In this document: piece after piece, positions 45,661 to 58,500 of the stretch
How the letters are laid out: each line of letters opens with the position of its first letter
Numbering within the stretch: position 1 is the first letter of the stretch
DNA from: Trichostrongylus colubriformis
Lineage: Eukaryota > Nematoda > Chromadorea > Rhabditida > Trichostrongylidae
Reading direction: 5' to 3'
Assembly: GCA_963978905.1 (NCBI GenBank)
Contig: OZ022259.1
Location: 30,729,994-30,793,993, forward strand
Length of the DNA: 64,000 nt
Program-made: the position numbers and the translations under genes
Notes under the pieces: generated by a model
What the model saw: the letters and a program-made list of their open reading frames with translations, nothing else
Database searches by the model: none
Told to the model about the DNA's origin: nothing

Positions 45661-46433
45661 AGCTCTACTTTCGTTCCATAACCGGTCAAAATTACCCGTT
45701 ACGGTCTCTTTGATTACCCATTGATGTTAGGGTCTACTTGAAAAATAGAGAAGTTTCACGTAGTTTAAAAGAATCGTTCACGGAAAAAGGAGTTTCTTCA
45801 AAAAGTGAGGTAGGATTTGGCGACGTTTTCTCATCTGCAAAAAATCGGATAATTCCTATGATATTTCGATGTTCCCTGTTTGTCTTTCGATGTTTGCAGG
45901 TTTCTTGATGTAAGCCTTGGTCTGAAGCGATAATCTTCAGGAAGCGGACCACGAGAGGCTAGACGTAGTAAGTATAGTGTACGAGCTAACCCAGGAAGTC
46001 CCGAACCCTCGCAAATATCGCAGATCATCTTGAGCTTGTCGGCTATGGTGCCTTTGTGCGCGTATGTGTGTTTGATGCGATGCAGTCGGCAAAAGGGAAG
46101 TTGGCTCTGTTAAAGGACGATTCGAATACCTGCTTCCGATCTGGCTCCAGCAACAATGCCACCATTTTTTTTAGTGATAGCAAGCTCACGTTTTTAGTGC
46201 GGGATCGAGTGGAAAGAATAGGAGGCGGACCGCTTTGAAGAGTTTTAAACCGCTAGAAGAACGAGAGGTTGAGCAGAGTTCTCATACATGATCCTGCCGT
46301 AAGTATCTGAGTCTTAGTACCAGTCAGAAGGCAACACAATCCTGAGTTCAAACACTCAGAAACAATGGAATAGGTTACAAAATAGTGCAGCAAGTGAATG
46401 CATGTTAGCCCACCGCTCCTATGCGAAGCGGTT
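45661..46433. other. Distal upstream region of mutase B
   Basis: No exon or repeat is confidently identified here. It separates the last MITE from the promoter elements of gene B. Confidence 0.4.
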
Positions 46434-46547
46434 ATGCAAATGGTTAGCTAATCAACTTCGGAGCGGTATGATGTCCATTATCAACCCACTGGCTATATAA
46501 GCACCGACCTCCGCAGTAACTAACTTTCAAGCCGGTCGCCTTCACAG
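46434..46547 (+). promoter_or_regulatory. Candidate promoter of mutase B
   Basis: An octamer ATGCAAAT (46434-46441) and a TATA box CTATATAAGC (TATATAA at 46494-46500) stand upstream of two possible splice acceptors, AACTTTCAAG (ends 46531) and CGCCTTCACAG (ends 46547). The ATG follows at 46555. Whether the leader is trans-spliced cannot be decided from sequence alone. Confidence 0.5.
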
Positions 46548-46554
46548 AGTCACG

Positions 46555-49500
46555 ATGTCCCTTCTTTTACTACGACAAGCCACAAGGTTTTCGTTCAATG
46601 TAAGTGTCTCATGTGCCACCTTACTCCTCCGATGTGCTCTGTAAAAACTTTCTGTTTTGCAAGCGATGTGTATTAGCCGTGATTTGGCCCACTTGTTTGC
46701 AATGCATTTCGCTAGATGTTGCTCCGAGTTCTCGATTTGATCAGAGGTGAATAGGTACCAACGGGACAGGAGAAGATGCGTATCGAATGTTCGATTAATC
46801 GCCTGATCGTCTAGATAGATAGCTCTAAACACTACCTTAGCTACTCACTTTGACCAGTTTATAGCCGATGTTGATCAGGAGGCCGAAAGGTGTGAGTATG
46901 AAGTGGCCACGGGAGAAAGGAAGTTGTGTCAAATGGCATGGAATTGGCCTCTGGATGGAGACCCATTTATGACAATGCTAATTTTGTGAAGAACAGCTTG
47001 GCTACATACTCTCTAACGACTAGTTGCTACCTGATAGGACACTGAAAGTGAGTCACCGCGTTACTGCGAGCGACAGTCGCCTCGCGGTATTCCTCTGAGG
47101 TGAACACGCGCTGAGGGGTGTGGGCGCCCGGTGAAATAGGATTAAATGGGTTCCAGTTGGGAGAAGCGTGGAATGAGTAATGTTTCGGAATCAGCGATAT
47201 CGTAGAGCAGCGTTATAAAAAGCGGACGAATTGGTTTGTCACCAGGAACCAGGTTCGTACCTTACCCTTTAGCACTTTTTGCGTTATGACGCCTTCGGGT
47301 GAGATCCCACTTCTACAGAGGGTGCCAAAAAGAGTAATTTTATCTCCTCCACTTTCAACCCTACTTCAGTCGAACTTCGGCAAATTCTGACGAGGTATTT
47401 CTATCCCAAAACTTATGAACAGGCGCCACTCTATCACTGAACTCTGTAACAGTCATGTGCACCAAGAGCAACGGGAGCCTTCTGCATGAACATGAACAGC
47501 CATTTGGAATGAGATACATGTAGTCCGACGTATTTTCGGACGCTGATCTCGAGCCTGCCTTCCAAATTTGCTGTCCGATTCTCTGAGCAGAGTTATGGAG
47601 GTTTTTTCGAAAAAAAAACAATGGTATTATATGGTAGGTTTGAAAGCCCGTAGCACGCGAGCCAGACGTTCTCGCGCGAAACCAGTGCGATTTCGTGTTC
47701 AGGGGAGCGAACTGCCTCATAGGTCATGTTTTCCCAATTCCAAATTTGACCAAATTTCGGAAAAATTCTTGGCTTACCCGCGAAACGCCTGGTTCGCGTG
47801 CTACGGGCTTCCAAACTTACCATATAATAGTAATAATTTTCAAAAAAAAACCTCCATAACTCCGCTCAGAGAGTCTTCCTGCAAATTTGGAATGCCGGTT
47901 CGAGATCAGCGTCCAAAAATACGTCGGATCATGTGTATCCCACTTCGAATGGCCACTACGACCTGGGATCCTTCCCTTGTAAGGTCCGTTCACCCTAGGT
48001 ACTTGAGGGAATTCTTATTGAGTGGTGTTCTCAGGCATTCCGTTTTCTCCGGCTTTATACCGCAATTCGTTTCCAAGAGCCACAACGTGCATTACCATTG
48101 AAAGCGCTACGGATGTGGGTTTTCATGAAAAATGGCACTTCGGCTCGTAGCAGCTTGTCCGAGCAGGGTCAAGCCTCCGTTGAGGAATCCTCAACAGGGG
48201 GGTCGTATTTGGTCCACCGCTATGAGGGGGGGGGGTCGTAATTGTTGAGGTAGGCAGTGATCAGCAGAATTTCTCAGGCTTGGGGTCTAAAGTGTAAGGG
48301 GAGAAGTGATTAAATTGACTGAATGGGTTCGAACCCAAAACTAGTTTAACTTAATAACCATGGAAACCTCATGCATGGCGCAATCCACAACGAAACCGGC
48401 CAGTACCAATAACTCTTTCACTGGTCCGCTGACACCGAAACCACGTACAGAGACACCTCCGAAATTCACCGATTAACCATGGAAAGCGATATCTATCAGC
48501 GGGTACCACCGTGGATGGACACTCCAGAAACAATGGGATGAAAGCGGAAAATAAGCTGATATGGACTTCTTCCATATCTTACTACGATCGCAAGTACGTA
48601 ATCTAGTGTTGGCGGCCACTATGCGGACCGGAAAAACGTTTGTATTCATTGAGAATGTGGATGAAATCCTGATGCATGGCGCATCCCATAGAGAAGCTGA
48701 CCGACGCTTCTCGCCTTTCCACTAGGCCTCCGAGAGTAAAAATTTCAGTAACAATGAATCGATTACTGGGAAGATTCGTGGAAAGATCTCGCAAATTCGA
48801 CGAAAAAAAAGCTTTCCTTAACTGGCTTTTTTGAATTTTTCTTGCTTCGTTTTGAAGATATGGCATAGCTCAGGTAATCGTTCGAAAGCGACAACCTAGC
48901 AGACCCTGCTTCACCATAACGAACTCATGCGGTTAAGTTTGAAGGATGTTATGGCCATTTCCGTGGAACACTTCGAAATTTTTCTCATCAAATCCTCATC
49001 TGGAAACCCATATTGAGAACTAAGCAACCATTGAGGAAAGCAAGCGGCCAATAGATGGGTCTAAGGGAGTTATTAGGAAAACAGTTTACAGCCGTTTGAA
49101 AGATGGGCTCTAGGTAAAGTTTGAAGTGTTTTAATAATGTCGGAATTTAGTATGGGGAAGATACCGCGCTCCTTCGATCGCCGCGTCGCAGCCGTCGCCT
49201 GACATGAGTTCCTGAACTTCTGTAGATGTGTAGGGTATTCTGGATTATTATTGGTAATTGTTCGATTATGAGATAGAAGCGTGATCCGATCTGTAATCTA
49301 GGATTCATAGTTTATATATTGGTGTATATTATTGGGAATTCCGCCTGTACCACAAATTTTTCGGGTTTTTGCGTCCATTTAGTTGTATATTGGTGATTAG
49401 TATTCAAAAATCAAAAAATGCTAATTTGATGGGTTCTGTGCAAAAAGAGTGGGGGTCGTATTGAGGCCCCCTTTTCGGTGGGGGGTCGTATTTTTTGAAA

Positions 49501-52500
49501 ATTTTCCTCAACTGGACGCTTGACCCTGTGTCCGAGCAGCGAGAGCTCTGTCCATGAACCGAAGGGCCAATCTCTATGTTTTGTTTGCTGGGTGGATGTG
49601 AGCCGTAAGCAAAATTACCTTTCTTGGCACCCCCTGTAGACGACGATGGCCGAGTTTGCGTGACGGTGACCCAGGAGGTGTGCGATAATATCCACCCTGA
49701 ACCTTTTTCCCAGATTCTAAGATTCCACATTTCCACCATATCGCTGATTCCGCGATTCTCCCATTCCATGCGTATCTTCATCCTTTCCCATCAGTTGCAC
49801 GACCCCACTAGCTTCACTGAAACCATCACTATGAACGCTGTCTTAAAGCCTATCCCGGTGCTTCTCTTGAAGTGATTTACAGCAGCACACCACATTTGTC
49901 AGTTAAGTCAATTGGTCCAGTTTTGCTTTGCCTACTAATTCCGGATTCCAGGCTCTACGATGTTGTGCTGCTGGTGCCTATCAACCATTGCCCATCGATC
50001 CCACATGGGCCAAAATGGCAAAGAAAGCCATGAAAGGAAAGGATCCAGAAACACTCATTTGGCATACTCCAGAGGGCATTGGTATCAAACCTCTATATCT
50101 CAAGGAAGATCGAAAATGTGATGAGCAGAGAAAAAGCGAGGTATAATTGTTCTTCTACCAGTGCTCCTATTGTAAGAACTGCGCACTTCACGATGACCAG
50201 ATAGGTCGAATTACCTTCATAGTGGAGTAGATCCTTGGGTCGAGGTTGCACCATTTCCGCACAACCACGGTGTGTCACACATCGCTTCACCTACAGCTAC
50301 TATCGGAACCCACTCCAACCGCAATCATTTTTCTCAGTTGACCAACAAGGAGCTCATGTGGATGTGTCGGTGTGGATTCGAGCAGGTGAAGCGCCATGAT
50401 GACGCGACGAGGCGGCTTCGAAAAAAAAAGCTCACTTTTTCCGCAAAGGACCGCGCCAGTGTTAAAGAAACCAAGAGGACAATTTAGGCAGATTCTGGAA
50501 TATGAAAAAAGGGGTGCTAAGCAGTGTAACGGTGGAGAAAGAACGAAATAAAACGGCGAAAACTCCGAGAAATAGAAACCCAAATACCCAGTTCCTCTCA
50601 CAACCCTCTGCGTCAGATAAGATTGCAGACGGGCAAAGTGCTAAGTCTGCTGGCAGCGAACGTTGTTCCGCCCTCGCTGGCAATTCCTCGGCTGGTGAAC
50701 GACAGCAGGACTCGCAGTGCTGCGCGATCGTGATAAGTCCCCTAGCCGCGCTTTTGGAAGCGAGTTCCGCGATGGATCCTTAGCTTTCACAACTGTTGAG
50801 CTCCCGAGAGGTGGCAGAATTGATCCCCATTGTGCCACGGCAAAAAAACTGAACCGCCTCGTTGCTACATAGGAGATTCTCCTGCACCACTTCAGCTTCC
50901 CGGCAAATATCCGTTCACTCGTGGGCCCTATCCGACCATGTACACGCATCGGCCGTGGACGATTCGTCAGTACGCCGGTTTCTCGACTGTCGAGGAATCG
51001 AATGCTTTCTATAAAGAGAATATCAAAGCTGGCCAACAAGGACTTTCGGTGGCATTCGACTTGGCTACACATCGAGGGTAAGTTATGTGTAATGCGTAAA
51101 GTTGCTGAGTAAATTACCATGGTATCACATGAAGGCCACGTTTAGATACGACTCCGATAATCCACGAGTTTTTGGTGATGTCGGCATGGCTGGTGTAGCT
51201 GTGGACTCAGTTGAAGATATGAAAAGGGTATCCTTAATGGCCTCAGCCTTCCTTCGTCCCACAGAAATTACGGTAACGACCATTTTTCAGCTGTTTGAAG
51301 GCATTCCGTTGGACAAAATGAGTGTATCAATGACAATGAACGGAGCTGTGATTCCAGTCCTAGCAATGTATGTCGTTGCAGCAGAAGAATCGGTTAGTAG
51401 AGAATTCCTTAATTATGGAGAATTTGCTAGAAAAACTCAGTCCCAATTTTCTCTGCTATGACAACGAAGTTGTTGGGTTGGACCTTTTAATGGCGGCTTG
51501 ACGTTCCGACAAGATCGTCTTCCTCAAAAACCTAAGCATGACTTAGTATTTAGGTTTCGTCCACTAAGACACCAAGCGCGCCATTCCTCTGGTGGTTCTT
51601 ACAGAAAATCGGGAAACAGCTAAAGACAGTCCGAGAGGAAAGAGCTCACAGAGTCCACCACCGCAGGAGCGACACGACGCCACTCCGTGTTAGCTGTTGG
51701 TGAATGAGAGATGCCCTGCTGTCCTTATACATATAGTTTAGTAGGCACATGCACTTTCCCTCCTTACATCAGTGCAATGTGACGCAAATGGCAAGAGGTC
51801 ATTCGTAACGAATAAGCACTTATTTCGGTTGTTCATACTTGGATCTCTCACGGAAATCCAAAACGCCTCAGGCCTTGCCTCACATTCCAAAATTCTGCAC
51901 GACAGAATCGCTAGAGGAATGAGACGTTCGGTGGTGTAGTGGACTAACTAACTTGAGCCACTTCTGAGCCTTTGGAGAAGACGATCCGGTCGAAACGTTA
52001 GGCTGTCACTAGAAAGTTCCACCCCAATAACTTCCTAGGCACAGCAGAGAAAAACTGAAATTAACATCGATGGCGAGGTTTTACGAAGAGAGAACATGGA
52101 ATCTGAAAAACCTAATTTCGAGGAACAAACGTCACCTGGCCTTGCCGTGTTATTCTAAACTTAATATGAGTGGGGTTTTTAGGACAAAGAAGCACTGCGC
52201 TGTTATACTGCTTCACTGAAGCAGACGGAGAGACGATGGACTGGTCGGAAGTGGGTGTATATCGTTAGGACAGAAACGTCGCGTGGCCGTGTTCGGCACG
52301 CGACGATATGGTGCGAGCTATGCGCGCCGCATTAGTTGAGTCCTGAAGCGATTACGCATAGAATGAGGCATAGAGCACTCTCATCGCTTCGAGACCCATC
52401 CAATACGGCGCGCATAGCTCGCACCATCCCGTCGCGTGCTGAACACGGCCACGCGACGTTTTTGTTCTGACGACATACACCCGGTCGGAAGTAGCCAGTC

Positions 52501-55500
52501 ACCAGTAGATATGCAGAACTGGCGCATTCTTTCGCACTGGCACCGCCCTCTCCTTTCGTCATCAACACTCTTACCCCCACCCCCATCCTCTAACCAGCAA
52601 TGCGCGCAGCACGGACTTGTCCTGCACTCAAAACAGGACTTACGACAGGGTAGACGCTTACGGATCCAAGCAAATACGGCGACTCGCTGCGGTGCGAAAT
52701 CCTGAAATAAGGGTATTCAGCGCGGCAATCGTTCGGGCGAAGTACTTGGGTCCATGACGAAAAGTACCGACACGTTTTTTTGAACTGCATTTCTAGCGGA
52801 TTTACTGTAGAAAGAGACACCCGGAATCGCGAATGTGGCGCGACAGATGTTGCTGTTAGGACCATATTCGCGTCGCAGCGTCTTCCGTTCAAGGCAGGGT
52901 GCGAGCTGAAGGTGCCGGATTAATGGGTTCAAAAGCGATGTTTCACGTCTTATTTCAGGCGTAGGACCCAATTAATAACGGTTCCCCTAGCTCAGACGTT
53001 GTGACGCAAATTTTCTGTCCTAATGACACACTCCCTAGTGCGACGCTCCACCTGCCTGCCCTTTCAACGAGAGATGGCACAGGCTCATATTTTAATGAGG
53101 ACCGTGAGGTGTGTACCCTTATGTAAGGATTTCGCACCATAACTGTTGAGCTAGCAATCTTAAGTACAAACGGCAGCCAAGCTATCCAGCATACATGCTG
53201 CACGCTTGCCTGTCATATTTAGGGAGACTAGGAAGGGACAAAGTTTGCTTATGACGCTTCATTGGCACGGGACTTCGCCATCTGCTCTATGATACACGCA
53301 CATAAGTAAATCAAATAAAACCGATCAAGCCATATCGGGATCAGCATTAATTGCCACTGAGGCACCAGAGCAAAGAGTCTGTAAAGCAAAAACGTTGGTC
53401 ACATAATGTACACTGTAAATGATGGATGCGAATAACTTCCAGTACAAAAAAAAGCGTTCAGAAGTAAAAGGAAGCACTTCCTGTCGATGAAACACAAAAT
53501 GTAACAAGGTTCGCAGTGGCGGGGATCAAACCTACAGTCTCCTCCCGCTGCAGATACGTGACGCTACCACTGAGCCATGGAAGCTTTCGCAAGTCTAGGT
53601 GATACGGTGCTGATGAGAACTGCCTTGCCAGTGAGGCATCACAAGCAAAATTTTACTCCTCTTACCTCGCTTCAGAGTGGCATTTAGCAATTTTGATTTT
53701 CGCAGTTATGATCAGTACTCAGAACTCGAATCGATAGAGTTACAAGTCTCCTGTGTATGGCACCTAACACTACCGTGTAATTGCTTCAACCACGAAAGGT
53801 CGATCCATAGAGGTCTCAATTCGAGCTCCATGGGATGTTGAAACCCTTCCCTGGTTAGGGCGATTAATCGGTAATGCTATGGGCGCCATACACAAAAGAC
53901 TTGTTAGGACCCAAGAAACGATGCTTTAGCTCTTTCACATTGCTACGCCTGCGATGCGAAGTCCAGACATAAAGGTTCAGACTAACGATCGTGGACCGGA
54001 TATGTATGCAACTCACGTGCTTAGCGTAACCTGCCTCTAGAGTATCTGTGATGTTGCCATACTCGGCTTCTGAAGTTTCCCTGTTAAGGGCGTTGAGCGG
54101 AAGAAACTGGCTGGTACTATTCAAAATGATATACTGAAGGAATTCATGGTTCGTAATACCTACATATACCCACCAGACCATTCTATGCGCATCATAGGTC
54201 AGTGACGTCATGATACATTTCTTACACTGACTGGTCTTATTTCGGTCGTGTGATTTTGTTACAGGTGATATTTTCGCATACACAAGCAAAGAAATGCCCA
54301 AGTGGAATAGCATATCCATCTCTGGATATCACATGCAGGTGAGTATGGATGTGAGCCTTTGGACAGCAAATTCGCGTCGCGCCGTGAGAGGAGATGGGTG
54401 CGAGATAGGGGCACCGCATAAGTTTGATCCTAATGCGGTGACATTGTCATTGCGCTTTATCATAGGAGCTCACCCCCATCCCGTTGCGTGCTACACGCCG
54501 CCACGCAAACTTTCTGTCTTAGTGGCACACACTACGAAGCATTCCAGGAGAAGATCCTGGAAGAAGTAGGGGGGTTTCGTTTGGCAGAAAATATTCTGGT
54601 GGTCGTGGATGGAGTTCCAAATTTCCCATTTTGAGCATTTCTTGCCTCGATTCTAATCTAAGTTGGCTCGAATAGGCTTAACGCACTGATGCTGAGGAAA
54701 ACAGCTCATTTTCTTTGTATGTAGTAAGGAGGATAGTCGACTGCACGAAATGCATCGTGCGTAAGTTCGAATCCTGACCAAGCCTGTGAGGTCCTACTAG
54801 CTACTTTCTTAAAGGCACATTTCGCGATAATCAAATGGGTCAACTTACCTTCTTGGAACAATAGATCCTTGGGTAACTAGTCTGGCTGCACCTTTTTCGC
54901 GTTCCCACGGAGCCCTGTCACGGAGCTACACCTCTCGAACTCACTGCGACGCCGCCCATTTTGCTCAATTGACCAATAGGAAAGCTCTGGCATCGCAGTG
55001 GGTTCGAGCAGGCGTAGGGCCGAGCGCACCGGGGCGACGCGAGCAAATTGCAGCCTGACTGATTATCCAAGGATTAAATGTTTCAACAAGGTATATCGAT
55101 CCATCAGATTATCGCGAAATGTGCCTTTAATCATGCCGCACTGCGGCAAAACCTTAATGCTATGTAGTAGGTTGAAAGCTTTCTGCAGGAAGCTGGTGCC
55201 GATGCAGTCCTGGAGATGGCGTTCACAATCGCCGACGGCATCCAGTACTGCGAAACGGGAATCAACGCCGGTCTCAAAATTGATCAGTTTGCTCCTCGTC
55301 TCAGCTTCTTCTGGGGCATTGGAATGAACTTCTACATGGTGAGGTGATTCAGTGCTTTTTAGGATAAACCATGCATTCGTATTTGTTATTCAGGAGATAG
55401 CTAAGATGCGCGCCGCTCGCCGTCTGTGGGCCAACCTCATTAAAGAGCGATTCAATCCGAAAAGCGATAAATCGCTCATGCTCCGCACTCATTCCCAGAC

Positions 55501-58500
55501 CAGTGGATGGTCTCTTACTGAGCAGGTACTTCTTCCACAAAGTCAGAAGTATTTTTGCTGTAGAATGTCGAATTACAGGATCCTTACAATAACATCATCC
55601 GAACAACTATCGAAGCTATGGCATCAGTGTTCGGTGGAACGCAATCGTTGCATACCAACTCCTTCGACGAGGCCCTCGGTTTGCCCACCAAATTCTCTGC
55701 TCGAATAGCTCGAAACACACAAATCATCATCCAAGAAGAGAGTGGCATATGCAAGGTGAGCTCAGATATTTGAGGTGACGGCGTGGAGGGCATTCAGGGG
55801 TGACTGGCTATAGTATCAATTGTAGTATAGACATTTGTCAATCATTGCTAAAGTTTTCAGGTCGCTGATCCTTGGGGAGGGTCATACATGATGGAGTCAC
55901 TGACCGATGAAATTTATAAGGAAGCGAGAAAGGTACGAGATTGAGACCTCAATTTATGATTACCACGGTAGTTAAATCCGACCATAACTGCAGGGGAACC
56001 AGGTATGACCAGATTTAGTGTAGTGTTCGGCATTTCCCCCATGAACGGGTAGTGGGCCAAAAGTGGAAGTGGCGCAACGCAGTGTCGCTTCGGCTCCGCT
56101 TGTACCCCTCACCTGCTTAGGGCAGTCTTCTTTCTCATGCATACGTCCGGACAAGAATGTCCTGCCAAGGGTAAGAAAGCAAGTAAGAGGAAATCGTGCA
56201 GAAATACCTGATTACCTTGGATTACCACTTGGAACAATTAACAACAAAGAGATTTTGTTTAAGAGATTTGAGGGGGGGAAAGCAAGGAAGTAGTTTGACC
56301 TCCGTTTCGCACGGGCCCTCAGACGGAGGGGAAACTTGGAAGTATGATTTTGCATCTCATTCAGGTAATCGACGAAATTACTGAGATGGGAGGAATGGCG
56401 AAGGCTGTTGCGTCCGGCATGACGAAACTCAGAATCGAGGAGGCCGCTGCCAAGAAACAAGCTCGTATCGACGCAGGAAAAGATGTTATTGTGGGTGTGA
56501 ATAAATACCGATTAGCTGAGGTCAGTCCGCTTTTCTCAACGTCTCTTTACTTTCTACTTTCCCTTTGACCTAATTGTGAGTGAATTATTACCAAGAAAAA
56601 TGATAGTTCAATCTGACACTGTAAAAGAGGCACTATAGGAAACGAAGGTCGATGTGCTTGTCGTTGACAATAAGAAAGTGCGCGAGCAGCAGATCGCAAA
56701 ATTGGAACACATTCGCAAGACCAGAGATGCGCAGAGAGCTAAGGCAGCTCTTGAAGCGATCACACAGGCACGTGATGAAAAGCAAATGGACTTCATCAGC
56801 GTTCATTAGTCTTGTGAGGCAGTTCTCTTCAGGGAGCCGCTGGCAACGGTAACCTTTTGGAATTGGCTATTGAAGCATCACGTGCACGATGTACTGTTGG
56901 TGAGATTAGTGACGCCATGGAGAAGGTTTTCACTCGGTTAGCATTTTGTCTTGCAAGAATGCATGAACTTTTCACTTCATTCGAGCATTTGAAAAATTCT
57001 TTACGTTGATGGTTGCCTCAGCGTTGTTTTAGTAAGTGGGATATGGTAACCGTATGGAGCGATTACGGCGGAAGAGTCAATGACAAGAGTGCAATTCCTG
57101 CCGCGACCCAACCCAAGACGGCCTTGCTTTACTCTCTTACCTTTACTATAGGCATTCGCCTTAGTGGAGCAGGGATCACTTCGGCAGACATTACTTAAAG
57201 GAATCGTCCACGGAAAAACTAATTTTTCTGTTACCCATATATTTATGTTGTATTTGCCTAATAAGGGCCGCATGCAAAGCATCACGCGAAAAAGTGAGAA
57301 TTCTGCTAACATACAGCTCCCCAAACTATTGTCCGGGCGGGCGGGGCCTCCGAGTAAATGCCCACCCCGTCGCCCGCAGTGGGCGAAGGCGCATTGCATT
57401 GTAGGAACAGAAAGTTGCGTAAACTGCCAAACTTTCCGTCTCGAAATACGGCGGACAATGGGACGGAGTTTTTACTCGGAGGCCCCGCCCACCCGGCCGA
57501 GAATTCGAGGAACTGTATCTCAGCCAAATTCTAACTTTTTCGCGTGGAACTTTGCATGCGGCCCTTGTTAGGCAAATGCTACATAAACATATGGTTAACG
57601 AAGAAACTCATTTTTCCGTGAACGATTCCCTTAACTTGTGATGCACTTTTTGGGAAGCGTTAATGCCGAGGAAAATAATGAAGCTGCAAAGAAAGTACTA
57701 GGCGTCAATCGAACCCTTTGGTAGGCGCCATGCTCTCAGCTTCTGTTTGAAATGGTGAAATTGTTTGTACATCTTAAATCCGGCAGCCTCCCTCGTGGTT
57801 AGTGCTCAAATCATACGGTTGACAAAAGCGGATGATGCGGGGTACTCGAATAAATAAACTACTCCGTGGGAGGTTTGTTGTGATAGGGAGGGCTCCTTGA
57901 GTCACTTTGACTTTAAATTTAAGAATCGTAATCTCCAGTATTCAGTTCATATTTGCGAGAATGCTCCCTGTATTCAGCTATGCTGCCGTCAACAGGATGG
58001 TGTCTGGTGCATACAAATCGGAATTCGGTGACACGGATGAAATGTCTAAGGTGACACTTAACTCATCCTTTTCTAGTTCAAAATCATGCAGGGTATCCCA
58101 GAATTATGGGCGCCTGAGCTAGTGTTTCTTTGTATTCCTATATACAAATTGTATCAATTTTTACTATCACTTGTTGCTCTGTGGGTGCACAGGATCTTGT
58201 TCTACCACGGTATTTGCTTGTCGTGGTGAAGCTCATGATATATTTGAGATTTCGAAATCTTTTCGAAAAGAAAAAATACACTTTGCGGTCTTTGCTTCAA
58301 TGGTTTCACTCACCTCTCCGTACTTTTGTTTAAACAAAAAGTTTTTCATGATTTGAACCGTTGAAGGCAGCCTATTGTGGCCAATCGCGTGCGGTAGAGT
58401 ATACCACGCCGACAGAATGCTCGGATACCAGTAAGCGGGTCTCGGTAATGATTTGGAGTTCAGTGATTACACGCTGTTGGTTTCCGTCAATTTTGGCGTA

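Larger units (their letters stand above)
47316..49636. mobile_element. 2.3-kb TA-flanked element, long relative of the BEL insert (intron 1)
   Basis: Ends CAGAGGGTGCCAAAAA and, inverted, CAGGGGGTGCCAAG are flanked by TA (47314-47315, 49637-49638). Subterminal sequence aligns with both ends of the 748-bp MITE in the BEL integrase. It holds a foldback (47576-47880) and another element (48166-49529). No transposase frame is recognisable, so it too is non-autonomous. Confidence 0.86.

Noticed and set aside
49928..50146. A start of mutase B at TTG 49928 within the read-through of the exon 2 acceptor
   Set aside because: No ATG is present and the matched first exon at 46555-46599 gives a proper start in the same phase.
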